A stretch of DNA of 64,000 bases from Flavobacterium psychrophilum DSM 3660 = ATCC 49418 (GTDB taxonomy: Bacteria; Bacteroidota; Bacteroidia; Flavobacteriales; Flavobacteriaceae), in contig NZ_MUHE01000030.1 in NCBI RefSeq assembly GCF_002217405.1, forward strand, positions 1 through 64,000, read 5' to 3'. The notes under the pieces were generated by a model. The model searched no databases and was not told where the DNA came from. It saw only the letters and a list, made by a program, of their open reading frames with translations. The position numbers and the translations under genes are program-made. This document shows, in pieces, positions 9,799 through 18,375 of this stretch. Numbering within the stretch: position 1 is the stretch's first letter; each line of letters begins with the position of its first letter.

Positions 9799-10281
9799 AT
9801 GAAAGAAATTAATATAAACACAAGATTATCGGTTTTCGAATCGATGCAAGCGCTACCTAGCGATGTAAATGAATTAATGCAAAAAGCTATCGAGATTAGA
9901 AAAAATGCGTATGCCCCCTATTCTAAATTTAATGTAGGAGCCGCTATTTTGTTAGATAACGGAAAGGTTGCTTTGGGGTCTAACCAAGAAAATGCTGCAT
10001 ATCCGTCAGGATTATGCGCAGAGAGGGTTGCTATTTTTCATGCGGGTGCTATTTATCCCAACGCAAAAATTATAAAAATGGCAATAACAGCAGGTTCTAC
10101 AAAAACAGCCACTACAAAACCAATTCCGCCATGCGGCGCTTGTCGTCAATCTATTTTTGAATACGAATTTAAGCAAGGCATTCCTATCGAGATTTATTTT
10201 ATGGGAGAAACAGGCGAAATTTATAAGTCAGATTCTATTCAAAATTTACTTCCATTAACATTTGATAAGAACTTCTTGTAA
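9799..10281 (+). CDS. cdd: Cytidine deaminase
   Basis: Pyrimidine salvage enzyme converting (deoxy)cytidine to (deoxy)uridine. The zinc site is complete: CAE at residues 73-75 and PCGAC with Cys112 and Cys115. The N-terminal APYSKFNVGAA is the family nucleoside-binding segment. At 160 residues it is slightly longer than the usual homotetrameric form (about 130), with an added N-terminal helix common in Bacteroidota. It lies 12 nt beyond the porV terminator T-run and probably has its own promoter or arises by readthrough. Confidence 0.93.
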   Translation: MKEININTRLSVFESMQALPSDVNELMQKAIEIRKNAYAPYSKFNVGAAILLDNGKVALGSNQENAAYPSGLCAERVAIFHAGAIYPNAKIIKMAITAGSTKTATTKPIPPCGACRQSIFEYEFKQGIPIEIYFMGETGEIYKSDSIQNLLPLTFDKNFL

Positions 10282-10423
10282 ATTTTATTAAAAAAAAGCA
10301 GTTAAATTTTACTTCTTACGCGGAATGTCTTATTTTTGCTTTTCGCAAATTTGTAAGAGGTTGATATTTAAAGTTTATAAGACAAAGTACAAGCGTAAAT
10401 TACTAGAAAAAAAGAAAATTTAG

Positions 10424-11422
10424 ATGAAAGAAATTACAAAAGAAGTTTACTTAAAGTGGTACGAAGACATGCTACTTTGGAGAAAGTTTGAAGACAAACT
10501 AGCAGCACTTTACATACAACAAAAAGTAAGAGGATTTCTTCACCTATATAATGGTCAGGAAGCCGTTCTTGCAGGTGCTTTGCATGCTATGGAATTGGGG
10601 AAAGACAAAATGATTACCGCTTACCGTAATCACGTACAACCAATAGGAATGGGTGTAGATCCTAAAGCTGTCATGGCTGAGTTACTAGGAAAAGTAACAG
10701 GAACATCTAAAGGAATGGGCGGTTCTATGCACATTTTCTCTAAAGAAAAAGGATTTTTTGGAGGTCACGGAATCGTTGGTGCTCAAATACCTGTTGGTGC
10801 CGGAATGGCTTTTGCCGATAAATATTTTGGTCGTGATGGTGTTACTCTAACCTATTTTGGCGACGGAGCAGCCCGTCAAGGATCTTTGCACGAAGCATTT
10901 AATATGGCCATGTTATGGAAACTTCCAGTTGTTTTTATTGTCGAGAATAATGGTTATGCCATGGGAACTTCGGTAGAAAGAACAGCCAATCATACAGATA
11001 TTTGGAAACTAGGTTTAGGATACGAAATGCCTTGTGGTCCAGTAGATGGAATGAACCCTGTAAAAGTTGCCGAAGCAATGCATGAAGCTATTGATAGAGC
11101 ACGCCGTGGTGATGGCCCAACTTTCTTAGAAATGAAAACATACCGTTTTAGAGGGCACTCGATGTCTGACGCACAATTGTATCGTTCTAAAGACGAAGTA
11201 GAAGAATACAAAAAGATAGATCCAATTACTCAAGTTCTAGATGTAATTAGAGACGAAAAATACGCTACAGAAGAAGAAATTGAAGCGATTGACGAAAGGG
11301 TGAAAAACTTAGTAGAAGAATGCGCAACATTTGCCGAAGAATCTGCTTTCCCAGAAGTACAACAACTATATGACGTAGTTTACGACCAAGAAAATTATCC
11401 ATTTATTCCTCATAGACTATAA
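10424..11422 (+). CDS. pdhA: Pyruvate dehydrogenase E1 component, alpha subunit
   Basis: Thiamine-diphosphate-dependent decarboxylating subunit of the pyruvate dehydrogenase complex. The ThDP motif GDGAARQGSLHEAFNMA is followed by IVENNGYAMGTS; the N-terminal GQEAVLAGA and the phosphoserine-loop-like TYRFRGHSMSD are also clear. At 332 residues it is a typical alpha subunit of the split E1 form and needs a separate beta subunit. The next gene, E2, begins 2 nt after the stop, so the two are surely co-transcribed. No E1 beta gene lies nearby. Confidence 0.95.
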   Translation: MKEITKEVYLKWYEDMLLWRKFEDKLAALYIQQKVRGFLHLYNGQEAVLAGALHAMELGKDKMITAYRNHVQPIGMGVDPKAVMAELLGKVTGTSKGMGGSMHIFSKEKGFFGGHGIVGAQIPVGAGMAFADKYFGRDGVTLTYFGDGAARQGSLHEAFNMAMLWKLPVVFIVENNGYAMGTSVERTANHTDIWKLGLGYEMPCGPVDGMNPVKVAEAMHEAIDRARRGDGPTFLEMKTYRFRGHSMSDAQLYRSKDEVEEYKKIDPITQVLDVIRDEKYATEEEIEAIDERVKNLVEECATFAEESAFPEVQQLYDVVYDQENYPFIPHRL

Positions 11423-11424
11423 TT

Positions 11425-13053
11425 ATGGCAACAGTAATCACAATGCCTCGTCTAAGCGATACAATGACCGAAGGAACAGTAGCAGCTTGGTTAAAAAAAG
11501 TAGGCGATAAAATTTCAGAAGGCGATATTCTTGCCGAAATTGAAACAGATAAAGCAACTATGGAATTTGAATCATTCAATTCAGGAACGCTTTTATACAT
11601 AGGAATACCAGAAGGAGAATCTGCACCAGTAGATTCGCTTTTAGCCATTATAGGAAACGAAGGAGAAGATATTTCAGGATTATTAAACGGCGATACAGTA
11701 AGTTTAATAAAAGAAGAAAAAGCAGAAATTGCTCCAGTTGCTAATACCCAAGATTTAAAACCAGAAACCACTTTGCCAAAAGGAGTTGTAGTAGTTACAA
11801 TGCCAAGACTTTCAGACACAATGACTGACGGAACTGTTGCAACTTGGTTAAAAAAAGTAGGTGATAAAGTTGCCGAAGGCGATATTCTTGCCGAAATAGA
11901 AACAGATAAAGCTACGATGGAATTTGAGTCTTTCAATGCGGGTACTTTATTGTTCGTAGGGATTCAAGAAGGAGAATCTGCCCCAGTAGATAGCGTTTTA
12001 GCTATTATAGGACCAGAGGGAACTAATATTGCAGGTATTGCCGAAAATTATAAAAAAGTTGGAAATGTTACTCCCGAAGCTTCGGAACCAGTTGCTGAAA
12101 AAGCTGTCGAAGTTTCTAATCCAACATCAAATAACCAAAATTCATCATCTAATCCAACGGATAGAATTTTCGCTTCGCCATTGGCTAAAAAAATTGCTCA
12201 AGATAAAGGAATTAACTTATCTCAAGTAAAAGGTTCTGGAGAGAACGGAAGAATTATAAAAGAAGATGTAGCACGTTTTGCAATCGAAAGTCAAAAACCG
12301 AAAGTAGAAAGCCAACCAACTACAAAAGCACAAGGCCCAAGCTCTATAACCCAATTTGTTCCTGCTGGAGAAAAATTCTCTGAAGAAATAAAAAATTCGC
12401 AAATGCGTAAAACCATTGCAAAGCGATTATCAGAATCTATATTTACAGCACCTCATTTCTATTTAACTATCGAAATTGCGATGGACGAAGCTATGAAATC
12501 TCGTGCCACAATAAATACAATTCCTGATACAAAAGTATCGTTTAATGATATGGTTGTCAAAGCTTGTGCGATGGCTTTAAAGAAGCACCCGCAAGTAAAC
12601 TCTCAATGGAGAGAAGACGCCATGATTATTAATCATCATGTAAATATTGGAGTTGCCGTAGCTGTTGAAGACGGATTAGTAGTGCCAGTTTTAAACTTTA
12701 CAGATCAAATGAGTTTAACTCAAATTGGATCAAGTGTTCGTGATTTAGCGGGAAAAGCTAAAACTAAAAAATTAACACCTGCCGAAATGGACGGAAGTAC
12801 ATTTACAGTATCTAATCTTGGAATGTTTGGTATTACCGAATTTACATCAATAATAAATCAACCCAATTCAGCAATTTTATCTGTAGGTGCTATTGTAGAA
12901 AAACCAGTAGTTAGAAACGGTCAAATTGTAGTTGGAAACACTATGAAAGTAACCCTTGCTTGCGATCACAGAACTGTCGATGGGGCAACGGGAGCACAAT
13001 TCTTACAAACATTAAAACAATTTGTTGAAAATCCAGTAACTATGTTGGCTTAA
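11425..13053 (+). CDS. pdhC: Pyruvate dehydrogenase E2, dihydrolipoamide acetyltransferase with two lipoyl domains
   Basis: Core acetyltransferase of the pyruvate dehydrogenase complex. Two N-terminal lipoyl domains carry the ETDKATMEFESF motif, with the lipoylated Lys at 43 and 162; they are close copies, also at DNA level. A Ser/Asn/Pro linker (about 215-245) leads to the peripheral-subunit-binding domain (about 248-284, ASPLAKKIAQDKG) and the catalytic domain ending in DHRTVDG (His515). At 542 residues this is normal for a two-lipoyl E2. It is coupled to pdhA by a 2-nt gap and followed by a terminator at 13077. Confidence 0.95.
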   Translation: MATVITMPRLSDTMTEGTVAAWLKKVGDKISEGDILAEIETDKATMEFESFNSGTLLYIGIPEGESAPVDSLLAIIGNEGEDISGLLNGDTVSLIKEEKAEIAPVANTQDLKPETTLPKGVVVVTMPRLSDTMTDGTVATWLKKVGDKVAEGDILAEIETDKATMEFESFNAGTLLFVGIQEGESAPVDSVLAIIGPEGTNIAGIAENYKKVGNVTPEASEPVAEKAVEVSNPTSNNQNSSSNPTDRIFASPLAKKIAQDKGINLSQVKGSGENGRIIKEDVARFAIESQKPKVESQPTTKAQGPSSITQFVPAGEKFSEEIKNSQMRKTIAKRLSESIFTAPHFYLTIEIAMDEAMKSRATINTIPDTKVSFNDMVVKACAMALKKHPQVNSQWREDAMIINHHVNIGVAVAVEDGLVVPVLNFTDQMSLTQIGSSVRDLAGKAKTKKLTPAEMDGSTFTVSNLGMFGITEFTSIINQPNSAILSVGAIVEKPVVRNGQIVVGNTMKVTLACDHRTVDGATGAQFLQTLKQFVENPVTMLA

Positions 13054-13076
13054 ATTTTTCAATATATATTAATATA

Positions 13077-13114
13077 AAATCTCATTTTGATTCGGTCATA
13101 ATGAGATTTTTTTT
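13077..13114 (+). terminator. Rho-independent terminator after pdhC
   Basis: AAAATCTCAT (13077-13086) pairs with ATGAGATTTT (13101-13110) around a 14-nt loop, with eight consecutive T spanning the end of the stem. Confidence 0.85.
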
Positions 13115-13132
13115 AGCTTAAATTCATTTTTT

Positions 13133-13810
13133 ATGAAAAATATTATCATCACAGGAACTTCTAGAGGAATAGGCTACGAATTAGCCTTGCAATTTGCAAA
13201 TGCAGGACATAATGTTTTAGCTATTTCTAGAAAAATACCACAAACATTAATAGATAACAATAATGTTACTTGCCTTTCCGTCGATTTGTCTAACGAAGAA
13301 GCACTGCAAGAAGTAGAAAAATTTCTTTCTCAAACCTGGAAAAAAGTAGATATTATAGTTCACAATGCAGGTTCACTGTTGTTAAAACCATTTGGCGAAA
13401 TCACATCACAGGAATTCGAAAACATATATAAAGTTAACGTTTTTGGCGTAGCAAATCTAACCCGTATTTGTTTGCCCTACCTTCAAAAAGGAAGCCATGT
13501 AGTAACGATTAGTTCTATGGGTGGAATTCAGGGTAGCATGAAATTTGCAGGATTAGCTGCTTATAGCTCTAGTAAAGGCGCTGTAATTACGCTATCGGAA
13601 TTGTTAGCCGAAGAATATAAAGAAAAAGGAATTTCGTTTAACGTTCTAGCACTTGGTTCTGTAAATACCGAAATGTTGCAAGAAGCCTTTCCGGGTTATC
13701 AGGCACCACTTTCGGCCACAGAAATGGCAGATTATATTTATAATTTTGCACTAACGGGCCATAAATATTATAACGGTAGGGTTATGCAAGTTTCAACAAC
13801 TACGCCGTAA
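13133..13810 (+). CDS. Short-chain dehydrogenase/reductase family protein
   Basis: NAD(P)-dependent oxidoreductase of the SDR superfamily, substrate unknown. The Rossmann motif TGTSRGIG (residues 7-14), NNAG-equivalent VHNAG (77-80), the catalytic Ser in TISSMGG (127-128) and YSSSK (Tyr144, Lys148) are all present. At 225 residues it is a compact classical SDR. It stands 22 nt after the pdhC terminator. The Arg after the glycine motif hints at NADPH use, but this is inference. Confidence 0.85.
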   Translation: MKNIIITGTSRGIGYELALQFANAGHNVLAISRKIPQTLIDNNNVTCLSVDLSNEEALQEVEKFLSQTWKKVDIIVHNAGSLLLKPFGEITSQEFENIYKVNVFGVANLTRICLPYLQKGSHVVTISSMGGIQGSMKFAGLAAYSSSKGAVITLSELLAEEYKEKGISFNVLALGSVNTEMLQEAFPGYQAPLSATEMADYIYNFALTGHKYYNGRVMQVSTTTP

Positions 13811-14074
13811 AAAAAAAGATATTACTGTTTTAATTTTAAAAATACGGTAATATTTGGCGTATATTGTGATCCTACTTGTTTGTGTTTTATTTACGATTTA
13901 CTAAAATTAAAGTAAATTTATAGTAAAGCGATATAAACATCAAAAAAAGAAGCGAAAAAAGGCGAAAACATCCCAAAAGAGGCACTCGAAGAACAGGAAG
14001 TTCAAATAAGAAAAAAAGTAGTTTTGCTTTAAATGTAAAATCTTTATTGCAACAAAAAAAGGCATCAATAATTA

Positions 14075-14674
14075 ATGAAAACCGTTTTAGAAAAATACAT
14101 TCCAGAACATTCGGTAGCACCAGTTTTTGAATTAATCAAAATAAATCAGGTGCATCTAAAAATCGTAAACGAGCGAGTAACCCGCCATGGAGATTACCGA
14201 AAAAGTTTGTCTGGAAAACACGAAATTACCGTAAATACGAGTTTGAATAAATATCGATTTCTAATAACATTAATTCATGAAATAGCCCATTTAGTAGCTT
14301 TCGAAAAATACGGACGAAGTATAAAGCCACACGGGGAGCAATGGAAGCTAACTTTTCAAAGACTAATGGTTCCGTTTATTAGGCCAGAGGTATTTCCTAA
14401 CCAATTATTACCATTGCTAGCAAGACATTTCAGAAACCCAAAAGCAAGTAGCGATACCGATGCTACTTTGTCATTAGCACTAAAAGAATTTGATCCCGAG
14501 AACGATAAAAATTATATCTTTGAGATTCCTTACGGCAGCATGTTTCGCATTCACAACGGGAAAATTTTTAAAAAAGTAGCTTTAAGATTAAAAAGATACG
14601 AATGTTTAGAAATAAATTCTGGACGAACTTATTTATTTAATCCAAATGCAGAAGTAGAATTGTTAAAAAATTAG
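14075..14674 (+). CDS. SprT-like zinc metalloprotease-fold protein
   Basis: SprT-like proteins carry a minigluzincin zinc site; relatives act in DNA-protein crosslink repair, but the bacterial ones are poorly characterised. The HEIAH motif (His68, Glu69, His72) is clear within LITLIHEIAHLVAFEKYG. The C-terminal part (YECLEINSGRTYLFNPNAEV) resembles the zinc-ribbon region of SprT family members but without an obvious set of cysteines. The 264 nt upstream are A-rich with no convincing gene. Its stop is 8 nt before the next gene, so it is probably co-transcribed with the mannose-1-phosphate guanylyltransferase gene. Confidence 0.8.
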   Translation: MKTVLEKYIPEHSVAPVFELIKINQVHLKIVNERVTRHGDYRKSLSGKHEITVNTSLNKYRFLITLIHEIAHLVAFEKYGRSIKPHGEQWKLTFQRLMVPFIRPEVFPNQLLPLLARHFRNPKASSDTDATLSLALKEFDPENDKNYIFEIPYGSMFRIHNGKIFKKVALRLKRYECLEINSGRTYLFNPNAEVELLKN

Positions 14675-14682
14675 ACATAAAA

Positions 14683-15744
14683 ATGAATAAAGATTATTAC
14701 GCAATATTAATGGCTGGTGGTGTTGGATCACGATTTTGGCCAGTAAGTACAACCGAATTTCCTAAACAATTTCATGACATGTTAGGTTCGGGAGAAACAC
14801 TAATACAAAAAACTTTCTCTAGATTAGCCAAATTAATTCCTGCCGAAAATATTCTGATTTTAACTAACGAAAGTTATAATCATTTGGTTTTAGAACAATT
14901 GCCAATGGTAAAACAAGAACAAGTTTTGTTAGAACCAGCCATGCGAAATACAGCACCTTGCATCTTGTATGCCTCACTAAAAATTCAAAAAGCAAACCCA
15001 AATGCGGTAATGGTTGTGGCACCAAGCGATCACTGGATAGAAGACGAAACAGCTTTTGCTAGAAATTTGCAAGAATGTTTCGATTTTTGTGCCAAAGAAA
15101 ACGCACTGATGACTTTAGGAATACAGCCTACATTTCCCAATACAGGTTTTGGGTATATCGAATACGATAAAACCGATGCCAATCCGATAAAAAAAGTAAA
15201 CCAATTTAGAGAAAAACCAGATTACGAAACCGCAAAACTATTCCTCGATTCAGGAAATTTCCTTTGGAATGGGGGTATTTTTATTTGGAGTGTAAAAACA
15301 ATAACAGAAGCATTCTCCGTATTTCAGCCAAAAATGAATGACTTGTTCCTGCAAGGATTAGAAAGTTATAATACGCCTGCCGAAAAACAATTTATAGAAG
15401 AAAATTATGCGCTTGCCGAAAACATTTCTATCGATTATGCCGTGATGGAAACCGCTAAAAACGTTTACGTATTGCCCGCCACTTTCGACTGGAATGACCT
15501 AGGAACTTGGGGTTCCTTACACGAAAAACTAGACAAAGACGAAAACAATAATGCCGTTGTAAATGCCAAAGTTTTACTCGAAAACTCCTCTAACAACATT
15601 GTTCGTTCCGATGCCGACAAGCTCATTGTTATAGATGGTTTACACGATTATATCATTGTAGATAAAGAAGGTATTTTGCTAATTTACCCAAAAAGTAAAG
15701 AACAGGATATAAAAAGTATTGTAAAGAAATTGGAACAGAATTAA
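14683..15744 (+). CDS. manC: Mannose-1-phosphate guanylyltransferase
   Basis: Makes GDP-mannose from mannose-1-phosphate and GTP for surface polysaccharides and glycoproteins. The nucleotidyltransferase signature GGVGSRFWP (12-20) with FPKQF, the VAPSDHWI block and FREKPD are present, as is NLGTWGSL-like DLGTWGSL near the C-terminus. At 353 residues it has the pyrophosphorylase and left-handed helix portion only, lacking the C-terminal phosphomannose isomerase domain of bifunctional ManC/AlgA proteins. A GC-rich multi-hairpin element follows 19 nt after the stop. Confidence 0.92.
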   Translation: MNKDYYAILMAGGVGSRFWPVSTTEFPKQFHDMLGSGETLIQKTFSRLAKLIPAENILILTNESYNHLVLEQLPMVKQEQVLLEPAMRNTAPCILYASLKIQKANPNAVMVVAPSDHWIEDETAFARNLQECFDFCAKENALMTLGIQPTFPNTGFGYIEYDKTDANPIKKVNQFREKPDYETAKLFLDSGNFLWNGGIFIWSVKTITEAFSVFQPKMNDLFLQGLESYNTPAEKQFIEENYALAENISIDYAVMETAKNVYVLPATFDWNDLGTWGSLHEKLDKDENNNAVVNAKVLLENSSNNIVRSDADKLIVIDGLHDYIIVDKEGILLIYPKSKEQDIKSIVKKLEQN

Positions 15745-15762
15745 AGTTAGATAAATACATTA

Positions 15763-15923
15763 GATGGAAAAAAGCGCCCTTCGGGACAATTTTTTCCATC
15801 GAGCCCCCGCTACGCGGGTGATGAAAAACCATCGTTGCTTTCGCACGATGTTCTTCCATCACCCGCTTTGTTAGATTTTCTTCGAGAGCAAGCTCTCTCG
15901 AAAACCCCGCAAAGCGGGGGCTC
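15763..15923. repeat. GC-rich multi-hairpin palindromic element
   Basis: Nested perfect or near-perfect stems fill this stretch. GATGGAAAAAA/TTTTTTCCATC lies at 15763-15773 and 15790-15800. An outer 11-bp stem GAGCCCCCGCT (15801-15811) pairs with AGCGGGGGCTC (15913-15923). Inside it, GCGGGTGATG (15814-15823) pairs with CATCACCCGC (15857-15866), CATCGT pairs with ACGATG, TTCGAGAG (15881-15888) pairs with CTCTCGAA (15895-15902), and CCCCGC-AAA-GCGGGG lies at 15905-15919. Its base composition differs strikingly from its surroundings. Its right end abuts the G^TT proposed as the left border of the restriction-modification cassette. Confidence 0.8.
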
Positions 15924-15982
15924 GTTAGGGCTAATTTAAAAAAAAAACGTACTGATATTAAAGAGTCCCAAGAAAAACAACT

Positions 15983-15990
15983 TATCTTTG
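15983..15990 (+). promoter_or_regulatory. Possible -7 box of the DNA methyltransferase promoter
   Basis: TATCTTTG matches the Bacteroidota TAnnTTTG consensus, 30 nt upstream of the ATG at 16020. No clear -33 TTG was seen at the usual spacing. Confidence 0.4.
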
Positions 15991-16019
15991 TTTTTTGTAG
16001 AATTTTATAAAATTTAAGT

Positions 16020-17129
16020 ATGCTTTTTGAAGAATATCAATATTTTAACCACCAATTCCCTGAACCCCAATATTTAGGAGCCAAACATACTCTTTTGTCT
16101 TGGATAAATCAATTTATACCTAAAAAAACAAAATCTGCAATTGATGCTTTTGCGGGGTCACAATCTGTTGGGTATTTATTAAAGCAACAAGGTTGTAAGG
16201 TGATTACAAATGATTTTTTAAACTTTAATAATCAAATTGGGAAAGCATTAATTGAAAACAAGTCTACTAAATTAGACAAAACAGATTTAGATATTCTTTT
16301 TCAAACTGCAAAAAACAAATGTGAATTTGATTTAATTGAAAATACGTTTACTAATATTTTTTTTGAAAAAGAAGAAGCACAGTTTTTAGACAATTTTAGA
16401 GCAAATATTCCATCATTAGAAAACGAATTTAAGCAAGCTCTTGCTTTTACTGTTATCAATAGAAGTATGACCCGAAAAATAACAATGGGGCATTTTGGAC
16501 ATACGCAAGCTTTGGTATATGCAAGCGACCCAGAAAGAATAAAACGTAATAGAAGTTTAATAAGACCAGTCAAAGAAATTTTTGAAGAATTACTTCCAAA
16601 ATATAATGATGCTGTTTTTGACAATAAACAAGATAATCAAAGTTTCAACCAAAATATATTGGAATTATTACCTAAAATAGAAAATGTTGACTTGGCATAT
16701 TTTGACCCGCCTTATTGTGACAGTCACGCTGACTATCAAGGCTTTTACCATTTGTTAGAAACTTACACAGAATATTGGAAAGACAAGGATTTTATAAATG
16801 GTATAAAACGTTATGAGCCACAAAGATTTAGTGGTTTTGACAAAAAAAGAGATGTTATTTCTTCTTTTGAAAAGTTATTTGAACTTTCAAAAGAAATTCC
16901 GAATTGGTTAATTAGCTACAATAATAGAAGTTATCCCGGAATTGAGGAATTTGAAAAGTTAATATCAAAATACCGAAACGTAACTGTAGAGGCAAAAACA
17001 TATCAAAACGGAAGAGGTGGAAAAGGAAGCGTTGCAGGTAGCCAAGAAATATTATTTGTTTGCAGTCCTAAAAAGAAGCATTTCGTTACAAATAACCATA
17101 AAGAACAATTAGTAGATGAAAGACTTTAA
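16020..17129 (+). CDS. Type II N6-adenine DNA methyltransferase (D12 class)
   Basis: Modification enzyme of a type II restriction-modification pair; it protects host DNA by methylating adenine in the recognition site. Motif X/I region YLGAKHTLLSWI is followed by the SAM-binding motif DAFAGSQSVGY near residues 42-52, and the catalytic motif DPPY near 229-232 (AYFDPPYCD). At 369 residues it has a large target-recognition segment between the two motifs. The gene overlaps the next one by 14 nt, which is strong evidence of a coupled pair. Recognition sequence cannot be read from the protein. Confidence 0.88.
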   Translation: MLFEEYQYFNHQFPEPQYLGAKHTLLSWINQFIPKKTKSAIDAFAGSQSVGYLLKQQGCKVITNDFLNFNNQIGKALIENKSTKLDKTDLDILFQTAKNKCEFDLIENTFTNIFFEKEEAQFLDNFRANIPSLENEFKQALAFTVINRSMTRKITMGHFGHTQALVYASDPERIKRNRSLIRPVKEIFEELLPKYNDAVFDNKQDNQSFNQNILELLPKIENVDLAYFDPPYCDSHADYQGFYHLLETYTEYWKDKDFINGIKRYEPQRFSGFDKKRDVISSFEKLFELSKEIPNWLISYNNRSYPGIEEFEKLISKYRNVTVEAKTYQNGRGGKGSVAGSQEILFVCSPKKKHFVTNNHKEQLVDERL

Positions 17130-18225
17130 CCATTGGGATAAATTACATAAAAACGAAGAACTCGAAGAATTTAGTAACGATAAAGTTGGGCTTTTATGGC
17201 TGAAAACGAAATCAATTATTAGAAAAGAATTTATTCCAGAATTTGTAAAAACTAACAATATTGTTTTACAGGAAACTGCAATTTCCAAGCAGTTTGTTGA
17301 ATTATTTGCGATTTTAAGTTCTGACGTTGATAATTCAAACCAAATTCTCGATGATTTTATAAAATTTGAAAATGAGAAACAAGTTGAAAATCTAAATACT
17401 GAAGAACTTGTTTCTGAATTGTATAAGCTTAAAAACTTTGATTGGGGTGGAGATTATCAAAATTCATTAGACAAATATTTGGTAAGCAGATATGTAAAAG
17501 TTCAAAACCCTTCTTATGAAAACTTGCTTTCAAAGTTTGAAACAGAAATTAGTGTAGCTGTTCAAGGTTATGTTTTAAATAGTTGGTATAACCATTGGAG
17601 TAGTATTTTAATAGAGCATATTTTCAAATCTCATTCCGAAGTTTTACCGACTGTTGGACAAATAAAAAGTGTTGACTTTTTCATTAATGATTTACCATTT
17701 GATTTGAAAGTTACTTATTTGCCAGCAGAATATATAAAAACAAAACGCAAGGAAAAAGGATTGCCAGTTGAATTAACTTATCTGAAAAAGAAAGCAACGG
17801 AAGCAAATATTGTTTTTGACAAAACGGCAAAACCAGCAGACATATTCTATGAAATAGTTGAGAAAATGAAAGATAGAAATGATGATTTCTGTTTGCAAGT
17901 TCTAAAATCATTAAAAGACGAAAAATTAGAAATTTTACAAGAAGTTCAAGATGACCCAAAAATCTTGGCAACTTGGCTTTATGAAAATCAAGGAGAAATG
18001 CGTTTTGGTTCTGAAAACCGTTTATTTCTTGTATTAGTTGACACAGATGATTTTACAAATTCGTGGAAATTAAAACGAAATATTGACCTTTTAAAGCCTA
18101 CAATTTTATTGTATTTGGACAACTTCAAAGCCAAAAAAACTGAAGACTTAAAAATACAATTTCAATTCAAAGGGAAAACAAAAACATTTACAGCTTTAAC
18201 AGACATAATATTTGTAGTGAAATAA
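17116..18225 (+). CDS. Probable type II restriction endonuclease, PD-(D/E)XK type, specificity unknown
   Basis: Assigned mainly by position: it overlaps the methyltransferase gene by 14 nt and ends the pair. The segment SVDFFINDLPFDLKV places Asp187 and Asp196-Leu-Lys198 in a plausible PD-(D/E)XK active site on two adjacent strands, with Glu167 as a possible helix partner. No family beyond that fold was recognised. The product is 369 residues, hydrophilic, with no membrane segment. It is followed within 18 nt by the attC-like palindrome. Confidence 0.65.
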   Translation: MKDFNHWDKLHKNEELEEFSNDKVGLLWLKTKSIIRKEFIPEFVKTNNIVLQETAISKQFVELFAILSSDVDNSNQILDDFIKFENEKQVENLNTEELVSELYKLKNFDWGGDYQNSLDKYLVSRYVKVQNPSYENLLSKFETEISVAVQGYVLNSWYNHWSSILIEHIFKSHSEVLPTVGQIKSVDFFINDLPFDLKVTYLPAEYIKTKRKEKGLPVELTYLKKKATEANIVFDKTAKPADIFYEIVEKMKDRNDDFCLQVLKSLKDEKLEILQEVQDDPKILATWLYENQGEMRFGSENRLFLVLVDTDDFTNSWKLKRNIDLLKPTILLYLDNFKAKKTEDLKIQFQFKGKTKTFTALTDIIFVVK

Positions 18226-18242
18226 CTCAAAAAAAGCACTAC

Positions 18243-18375
18243 GCCCAACACACGCTACAACGGATTTGGGTATTTGGCTTAATTGGAAAATGGTCTTGTA
18301 TTTGGAATGTTTAGGCAAATCCGAAAATAGGGCTTAATTTAACCCCAAACCCGCTGTAGTACTAACCCGTTGTGT
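18243..18375 (+). repeat. attC-like imperfect palindrome
   Basis: Outer boxes GCCCAAC (18243-18249, a perfect RYYYAAC) and GTTGTGT (18369-18375, near GTTRRRY) enclose inner arms CTACAACGGATTTGGG (18255-18270) and CCCAAACCCGCTGTAG (about 18344-18359), which pair with two mismatches. Total 133 bp, within the size range of integron attC sites. Palindromes of this general kind recur in Bacteroidota genomes next to accessory genes, but this one is defined here only by sequence. Confidence 0.65.

Larger units (their letters stand above)
15925..18369 (+). mobile_element. Candidate integron-like cassette carrying a restriction-modification system
   Basis: Proposed limits are the G^TT in CTCGTTAGGGC (15924/15925) and the G^TT in CCCGTTGTGTG (18369/18370). 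The attC-like palindrome (18243-18375) lies just 17 nt after the last gene, as in compact cassettes. In a circular form its left box GCCCAAC (18243-18249) would face GTTAGGGC. The complementarity of those boxes is imperfect, so this cassette is less secure than the other two. Confidence 0.4.

Noticed and set aside
13887..14120. 77-codon minus-strand frame and lysine/arginine-rich plus-strand frames upstream of the SprT-like gene
   Set aside because: The minus frame is antisense to the sprT-like start. The plus frames (for example KRRKHPKRGTRRTG) have no start codon after the preceding stop; the basic composition follows from A-rich DNA. A bTHX-type ribosomal protein was considered, but its sequence pattern is absent.
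15653..15862. 69-codon minus-strand frame across the hairpin element
   Set aside because: It is a by-product of the palindromic element and the antisense of manC.
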